Below the pieces are notes generated by a model. The model worked only from the letters and a program-made list of their open reading frames with translations. It was not told where the DNA came from and did no database searches. Shown here one piece after another: positions 59,720 to 64,000 of a DNA stretch of 64,000 bases. The translations under genes were made by a program, and so were the position numbers. The DNA comes from Kineococcus aurantiacus (lineage in GTDB: Bacteria > Actinomycetota > Actinomycetes > Actinomycetales > Kineococcaceae). Location: contig NZ_JACCBB010000001.1 in the NCBI RefSeq assembly GCF_013409345.1, forward strand, positions 3,348,001 to 3,412,000, read 5' to 3'. Each line of letters starts with the position of its first letter. Within the stretch, counting starts at the first letter, position 1.

Positions 59720-60106
59720 TCAGCGGGCGGGCGGGCCGGGCAGGCGGCACCACACGTGGGCGCCGCCGTCGACGGGGCGCCACCCCCAGGCCGTGGACAG
59801 GTGGGTGAGCAGGTCGCGGGTCCGGGCGGAGACGGCGGGCCGGTCCGCGCCGTGCCCGTCGTCACCCACGAAGCGGACGTCGACCCCGACCTGGAGGGCG
59901 CCGTCGACCTCGCTGACGCGCACGGCGACGGGCCGGGTCCCGGTGCCCAGGTCGCCGAGCAGCTCGGCGGTGACCTGCACGGCGTCGTCGCCCTGCTCCT
60001 CGCGGCCGAGCTGCTCGGCCTGGACGCGGACGAAGCGCCGGGCGGCGCGCAAGGGCTCGGCGTCACCGAGCAGGTCCAGCCCGAGGCTGGCGGGTGCGGT
60101 GTCCAC
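59720..60106 (-). CDS. Degenerate RsbW-like ATPase-domain protein
   Basis: 128 aa. Overall layout follows anti-sigma GHKL proteins (AEPLRAARRFVRVQAEQLG at the start, HLSTAWGWRPVDGGAHVWCR at the end), but the N-box reads ELLGDLGTG without the Asn and no GxG G2 box is present, so ATP binding is doubtful. GTG 60106 follows GGAGGT at 5 nt. Confidence 0.7.
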   Translation of the reverse strand: MDTAPASLGLDLLGDAEPLRAARRFVRVQAEQLGREEQGDDAVQVTAELLGDLGTGTRPVAVRVSEVDGALQVGVDVRFVGDDGHGADRPAVSARTRDLLTHLSTAWGWRPVDGGAHVWCRLPGPPAR

Positions 60107-60216
60107 GGGCGACCTCCGGGGCGGGGCGTCGCCGCGACGGGTTGCACGGTCACCGCCAGTCTCGCCCGTGGTCCCCGGTGCGCGCACCCCGGGCGCAGCG
60201 GCCCGACCGGCGCTCA

Positions 60217-60248
60217 TTTGTCAGGACATCCGTACCTGCCTCTATCCT
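60217..60248 (+). promoter_or_regulatory. Promoter and GntR-like palindrome upstream of isomerase gene
   Basis: TTGTCA (60218-60223) and TATCCT (60243-60248) form a -35/-10 pair with 19-nt spacing. TTGTCAGGACAT around the -35 is a small palindrome (TGTC/GACA) of the type bound by GntR regulators. No regulator gene is adjacent. Confidence 0.4.
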
Positions 60249-60305
60249 CCTGCCAGGCGAGGGCGCCCCCTCGCCCGGAACCCCACGACACGGAGGCCTC
60301 CCGGC

Positions 60306-61178
60306 ATGGTGACGATCGCCCTGGACCCCACCCCCTTCCACCCCGACCACGAGCTGCTGGAGCTGCCCGACCTCGTGGCCCGCGCCGGGTACGAGCACTT
60401 CCAGCTCGCCCCGCACCCCGACGTGGCCCCCTTCTTCCGCCACCCCAAGGCCGACGACGCCCTCGTCGCGGCGCTGCGCAGGAAGGCCGCCGACGCCGGG
60501 GTCACCATCACCTCCCTGCTGCCCGTGCAGCGCATCTCCTGGCCGCACGAGGAGCAGCGGCTGGCCGCGGTGAGGAACCTGCGGCGCGTGCTGCAGATCG
60601 CCGTGGACCTCGGCGTGAGCGTCGTGAACACCGAGTTCAGCGGCCGCCCCGAGCTGTCCGAGGACTCCGAGGCGGCGTTCTACCGGTCGATGGAGGAGAT
60701 CGTCCCCGTCCTGGAGCGCGAGGGCCTGCGGCTGAACGTCGACCCGCACCCGGACGACTTCGTCGAGGACGCCCTGGAGGCGTGGCGCGTCGTGCGGGGC
60801 CTGAACACCGACCACGTCGGCGTGGTCTACGTCGCCTCGCACACCTTCCACTACGGGGACCGGGCCACGACGCTCCTGCCGCAGCTCGGCGACCGCCTCG
60901 GCGCCGTCTACGCCGCCGACACCTTCGACCACCGCCGCTCCCACGGCCTGCGCTACATCTCCAACCCGCCCGGGAACGCCGCCCGCGTCCACCAGCACCT
61001 GCGCGTCGGCGACGGGGACGTGGACTGGGCGGAACTGTTCTCGGCGTTGCGCCGCAGCGGTTTCCTCGACCGCGAGGACGCGCTCGTCGTGTCGAACGTC
61101 TTCGCCGAGGACGAGACCGCGATGGAGACCTCGGCCTACCAGCTCGCCACGCTGCGCGAGCTCGTCGCCCGCGCCTGA
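60306..61178 (+). CDS. Sugar phosphate isomerase/epimerase-like TIM-barrel protein
   Basis: 290 aa of the xylose-isomerase-like/AP endonuclease 2 superfamily. Metal ligands expected in VNTEFSGRPE, LNVDPHPDDF and ASHTFHYGD are visible. Typical partners process inositol or keto-sugars; the substrate here is unknown. ATG 60306, GGAGG 8-9 nt upstream. Stands alone. Confidence 0.85.
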   Translation: MVTIALDPTPFHPDHELLELPDLVARAGYEHFQLAPHPDVAPFFRHPKADDALVAALRRKAADAGVTITSLLPVQRISWPHEEQRLAAVRNLRRVLQIAVDLGVSVVNTEFSGRPELSEDSEAAFYRSMEEIVPVLEREGLRLNVDPHPDDFVEDALEAWRVVRGLNTDHVGVVYVASHTFHYGDRATTLLPQLGDRLGAVYAADTFDHRRSHGLRYISNPPGNAARVHQHLRVGDGDVDWAELFSALRRSGFLDREDALVVSNVFAEDETAMETSAYQLATLRELVARA

Positions 61179-61345
61179 CCGCCCCGGTGCCCTGCGCCGG
61201 CCCGCGCCCGCGGGGCGGTGCGCGGGGACGTCCCGGCGGGGTACGGTCGCTGCACCGGCTCGAGCACAGGGCGGGCGACCACCTGACCGAGCAGCACCGC
61301 GACAGCACGCCGGGTCACCACGCCGCGGTGGCAGGAAGGAGCAGC

Positions 61346-61765
61346 GTGTCCACGCCGTTCCGCGCACCCGACCCCCAGCAGGGCACCCCCGACGGGCGCG
61401 TCCGGCTCGAACCGGCCGCCGGCCGACTCCTCGTCCGCCTCACCGGTGAGATCGACGACGAGCTGCGGTTCGACCTCGACGACGCCGCCGCGCAGGTCGC
61501 GCGCAGCCGGGAGGCCGGTCGCACCGCCGTCGCCGTCGACGCCCGCGAGGTGACGTTCATGGACTCGGCCGGGGCCGCGTTCCTGGCCCGGCTCGCCGTC
61601 GCCGTCCGCCCCGACCGGATCACCGTCCACCCCAGCGAGCCGGTGGCCTTCCTCCTCGACGTCACCCGCCTGTCCGACGTCGTGGACGTCGTCGCGGACG
61701 CGGCCGGGGACGTCGCCGCGAGCACCGGGGACGGCACCGGCGGGGACGGTCCCGCACCGTCCTGA
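61346..61765 (+). CDS. STAS-domain anti-anti-sigma factor
   Basis: 139 aa. STAS core with the phosphorylatable serine in VTFMDSAGAAFLARL, preceded by LLVRLTGEIDDELRFDLDDA. GTG 61346 with AAGGAG at 4 nt; acidic Gly-rich tail. A partner for RsbW-like kinases; the LOV phosphatase could dephosphorylate such a serine. Followed by a degenerate RsbW-like gene. Confidence 0.9.
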   Translation: MSTPFRAPDPQQGTPDGRVRLEPAAGRLLVRLTGEIDDELRFDLDDAAAQVARSREAGRTAVAVDAREVTFMDSAGAAFLARLAVAVRPDRITVHPSEPVAFLLDVTRLSDVVDVVADAAGDVAASTGDGTGGDGPAPS

Positions 61766-61778
61766 CGAGCGCGCCGGG

Positions 61779-61797
61779 CGATCGTCGGCGACGATCG
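61779..61797. promoter_or_regulatory. 19-bp palindrome before anti-sigma-like gene
   Basis: CGATCGTCG-G-CGACGATCG, a perfect 9-bp inverted repeat around one base, lies in the 38-bp gap between the STAS stop and the next ATG. No ribosome binding site follows it. It could be an operator or a hairpin that limits translation of the downstream gene. Confidence 0.6.
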
Positions 61798-61803
61798 ACC
61801 TCC

Positions 61804-62181
61804 ATGTGCGAGTGGTACCCGGCAGCCGAGTCGGCCGTCGTGGTGGACCGGTCCGCGGCCCGCCACGCGCGGCGCTTCCTCGACGACCACTGGTGCGTCG
61901 AGCACGCCTCCCTGCTGCGCCCGCACGCCGAGCTGGTCGTCAGCGAACTGGTGACCGAGGCGGTCACCCACGGCGCCCCGCCGGTGCTGCTGCGCGTGGA
62001 GTGCGAGGGCGCCGACGGGGTGACGATCTCGGTGAGCGACCGCGACCCCAACGGCCCGCGCTTCCGCACCGTCGGTCCCGACGGCGTCCCCGGCACGAAC
62101 CTCGTCGCGGTCCTCAGCGACGAGTGGGGGGTCCGCACCCGGCCCGGCGGCAAGACCGTCTGGAGCAGGCTCGTGGTCTGA
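61804..62181 (+). CDS. RsbW-like protein with altered ATP site
   Basis: 125 aa, clear paralogue of the protein at 50159 (same RRFLD(D/E)HWC and PGGKTVWSR blocks). The N-box is ELVTEAVTHG, with Glu in place of the Asn that coordinates magnesium, and GGRGIAL is replaced by VPGTNL. It may bind a sigma or STAS partner without kinase activity. ATG 61804, no ribosome binding site, preceded by a palindrome. Confidence 0.85.
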   Translation: MCEWYPAAESAVVVDRSAARHARRFLDDHWCVEHASLLRPHAELVVSELVTEAVTHGAPPVLLRVECEGADGVTISVSDRDPNGPRFRTVGPDGVPGTNLVAVLSDEWGVRTRPGGKTVWSRLVV

Positions 62182-62225
62182 CGCGGTCCCGGCGCGGTCC
62201 TGGCGCGGTCTCGGCGCGGTTCCGG
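62182..62225. repeat. 11-bp tandem repeat, four copies
   Basis: CGCGGTCCCGG, CGCGGTCCTGG, CGCGGTCTCGG and CGCGGTTCCGG follow one another directly after the stop of the RsbW-like gene. Only the three pyrimidine positions vary. Confidence 0.85.
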
Positions 62226-62310
62226 CGTGCCGACCCCCGCCGGCCCGGTTAGCGTGCGCACGTCAGCCCGTGGAAATCGCCGCGGGCGCGCCGTCGTGCT
62301 CGGAGGTCCC

Positions 62311-63282
62311 GTGCCCACCGCCGTCCCCCCAGCGGTCGACGGCGCGCTCGCCCTGGCCCGGTACCTGACCCGCGAGGTCCCCCTCCCCGGCTCCGGCGGC
62401 ACCCGGCGCCGCTGGCAGGTGCTGGCCACCCTCGCCGAGCGCGACCTCACCACCGCCCGCGTCGTCGAGGCCCACCTGGACGCCGTGGCGATCCTCGCCG
62501 AGGCCGGTCGCGCGGTGCCCGAGGGGTCGACGTGGGGCGTGTTCGCCGCCGAGGACCCCGGCACCCGCCTCGACCTCACCGCCGGCCGCCTCACCGGCCG
62601 CAAACCCTGGTGCTCCCTGGCCGGCCGCCTGTCCCACGCCCTCGTCACCGCCCGCACCCCGCAGGGCCGCCGGCTCGTCGCCGTCGACCTGCGCCGGCCC
62701 GGCGTGACGGTCGTGGACGGCGCCTGGCACAGCCGCGGGCTCGTCGACGTGCCCAGCGGCCCTGTCGACTTCGACGACGTGCCCGCCGACCCCGTCGGCG
62801 AGCCCGGCTGGTACCTGCGGCGGCCCGGTTTCGCCCACGGCGGCATCGGCGTGGCCGCCTGCTGGTTCGGCGGCGCCGCCGGCGTCGCCCGCCCCCTGCT
62901 CGACAGCCCCCGCGACGACCTGCTCACCGAGCGGTCCCGCGGCGCAGTGGACCTGCACCTGCGGACGGCGCGGCTGGCCCTGGACGCCGCGGCCGCCGAC
63001 GTCGACGCCGGCCGCGCCGCCGGGCCCGCCGGGGAGCTCCTCGCCGCCCGCACCCGCTCGATCGTCGCCGCGGCCGCCGAGGCGGTCCTGACCGAGGTGG
63101 GTCACGCCCTCGGCCCGGCCCCCCTGACCTTCGACGCCGCGCACGCGGCCCGGGTCGCCGACCTCACCGTCTACCTGCGCCAGCACCACGCCGACCGCGA
63201 CGTGGCCGCCGTCGGGCAGCTGCTGCGCGACGCCGCCCCCGACGGTGGTGCCGACCGCGAGGAGGGCCGGTGGCCGTGGTGA
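62311..63282 (+). CDS. Acyl-CoA dehydrogenase-like protein, short
   Basis: 323 aa, about 60 shorter than usual. The middle domain (GSTWGVFAAEDPGTRLDLTA, GRKPWCSLAGRLSHALVTAR) and C-terminal helical domain (GGAAGVARPLLDS) are present; the N-terminal helices are reduced and the usual catalytic Glu could not be placed with confidence. GTG 62311 after GGAGG at 4 nt. TAGCGT at 62250-62255 may be its -10. Overlaps the next gene by 4 nt. Confidence 0.75.
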   Translation: MPTAVPPAVDGALALARYLTREVPLPGSGGTRRRWQVLATLAERDLTTARVVEAHLDAVAILAEAGRAVPEGSTWGVFAAEDPGTRLDLTAGRLTGRKPWCSLAGRLSHALVTARTPQGRRLVAVDLRRPGVTVVDGAWHSRGLVDVPSGPVDFDDVPADPVGEPGWYLRRPGFAHGGIGVAACWFGGAAGVARPLLDSPRDDLLTERSRGAVDLHLRTARLALDAAAADVDAGRAAGPAGELLAARTRSIVAAAAEAVLTEVGHALGPAPLTFDAAHAARVADLTVYLRQHHADRDVAAVGQLLRDAAPDGGADREEGRWPW

Positions 63283-64000
63283 GCGACGTCGAGTTCACGC
63301 ACGACGGGGCCGGGACCGCCGAGGCGGAGTGGGCCGGCTGGCCCGGCCTGCGCGACGTCCCCGCCCTGGACTGGACCGGCGTCGAGCACGTCCTCGTCGT
63401 CGCCGCCCACCCCGACGACGAGACCCTCGGCGCCGGCGGGCTCATCGCCACGGCCGCCGGGCGCGGCCTGCCCGTCGACGTGGTCGTCGCCACCGACGGC
63501 GAGGCCTCCCACCCGGACTCCCCGACGACCACCCCCGCCGCGCTCGCCACCCGCCGCGGGACCGAGGTCGCGCGGGCCGTCGCGCGGCTGGCCCCCCGCG
63601 CGCACGTCCACCGGCTGCGGGTCCCCGACGGTGGCGTCACCGCCGGGGCGGCCACCCTGGCCGCCCTCCTCACCCGGCTGACCGGCCCCGGGACCCTCCT
63701 CGTGGCGCCCTGGACCGGGGACGGCCACCCCGACCACGACGCGGCCGGGGCCGTGGCCGCGCGCGTCGCCGCCGAGCAGGGCGCCCGCTGCCTGCACTAC
63801 CCGGTGTGGGTGTGGCACTGGTCCCACCCCGGCGACGCCCGCGTCCCCTGGCACCGCGGAACGCGGCTCGACCTCGACGCCGCCGCGCGCCGCCGCAAGG
63901 ACGAGGCCATGGCCGAGCACGTCTCCCAGACGAGCCCCCTCTCACCGGCCCCCGGCGACGAGGTCCTGCTGACCGCCGGGGTCCTGCGCCACTTCGAGCG
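63279..64000 (+). CDS. PIG-L-family deacetylase (runs off window)
   Basis: At least 240 residues. Zinc motif VVAAHPDDETLGAGG near residue 40 and the later HPDHD are diagnostic of the PIG-L/MshB/LmbE family, which removes N-acetyl groups from sugars. GTG 63279 overlaps the previous stop by 4 nt; in-frame GTGs at 63270 and 63276 are alternatives. Coupling with an acyl-CoA dehydrogenase-like gene suggests a small glycoconjugate or secondary-metabolite pathway. Confidence 0.9.
   Translation, partial: MSDVEFTHDGAGTAEAEWAGWPGLRDVPALDWTGVEHVLVVAAHPDDETLGAGGLIATAAGRGLPVDVVVATDGEASHPDSPTTTPAALATRRGTEVARAVARLAPRAHVHRLRVPDGGVTAGAATLAALLTRLTGPGTLLVAPWTGDGHPDHDAAGAVAARVAAEQGARCLHYPVWVWHWSHPGDARVPWHRGTRLDLDAAARRRKDEAMAEHVSQTSPLSPAPGDEVLLTAGVLRHFE

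Noticed and set aside
58125-61178. Plus-strand frame extending the isomerase gene upstream by about 700 codons
   Set aside because: The upstream part is antisense to the GGDEF-EAL gene; the isomerase has its own ATG, ribosome binding site and promoter at 60306.

Overview
The window is very GC-rich, uses GTG starts freely, strings genes together with 4-nt GTGA/ATGA overlaps and has several apparently leaderless promoters. Together with the catabolic, c-di-GMP and partner-switching genes this points to a high-GC actinobacterium of the Kineococcus/Kineosporiales type. That taxonomic call is an inference; no rRNA or other marker gene is present.

Layout. 1-5007: urease structural genes (fused ureAB, ureC running off the left edge) behind an NCS1 permease with a cysteine-rich tail, a cytoplasmic AmiC-like amide/urea sensor and a small MarR regulator; a strong promoter overlapped by a 15-bp inverted repeat drives the permease-urease operon. 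5041-14506: protocatechuate/4-hydroxybenzoate catabolism (pobA-pcaH-pcaG-pcaB-pcaD-pcaC, nearly all joined by 4-nt overlaps), a divergent IclR regulator, a QsuD-like quinate/shikimate dehydrogenase, a TetR regulator, a shikimate-type MHS transporter and an AHL-lactonase-like hydrolase. 14568-22389: tRNA-Thr, an unusual 836-aa fusion of a berberine-bridge-type FAD oxidase with two FMN split-barrel domains, its 1232-aa SARP/ATPase/LuxR-type regulator, and a DeoR/DUF4406 pair.

22478-29423 is an accessory island. Small unrelated genes, mostly on the minus strand, are separated by a recurring element (a short GC hairpin followed by ATGACCGTGARGTCG), always in the same orientation. One gene is flanked by 24-bp direct repeats with one mismatch. 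The island also holds a chimeric scar of a tyrosine recombinase C-terminus joined to an IS5-type transposase C-terminus, a broken Abi-like gene and a broken GNAT gene. It looks like a decaying, integron-like gene-cassette array with non-canonical recombination sites, and is the most novel part of the window.

29635-46560: a frameshifted SET-domain pseudogene, a methyltransferase, panD, a 2-oxo-acid decarboxylase coupled to a fused PabA-PabB, a LacI-controlled sugar-ABC/oxidoreductase operon with two operators on a recognisable promoter, and a stress-type operon of two zinc alcohol dehydrogenases, a DJ-1 protein and a small protein, followed by a DUF1345 membrane protein. 46836-50587: a LuxR gene broken in a C5 run, a blue-light LOV-GAF-PP2C phosphatase and an RsbW-like kinase. 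50691-53736: a second sugar ABC transporter without its own ATPase. 53805-59636: three c-di-GMP enzymes and a polysaccharide deacetylase. 59720-64000: degenerate anti-sigma-type ATPases, a STAS antagonist, a sugar isomerase/epimerase-like protein, a short acyl-CoA dehydrogenase-like protein and a PIG-L deacetylase cut by the right edge.
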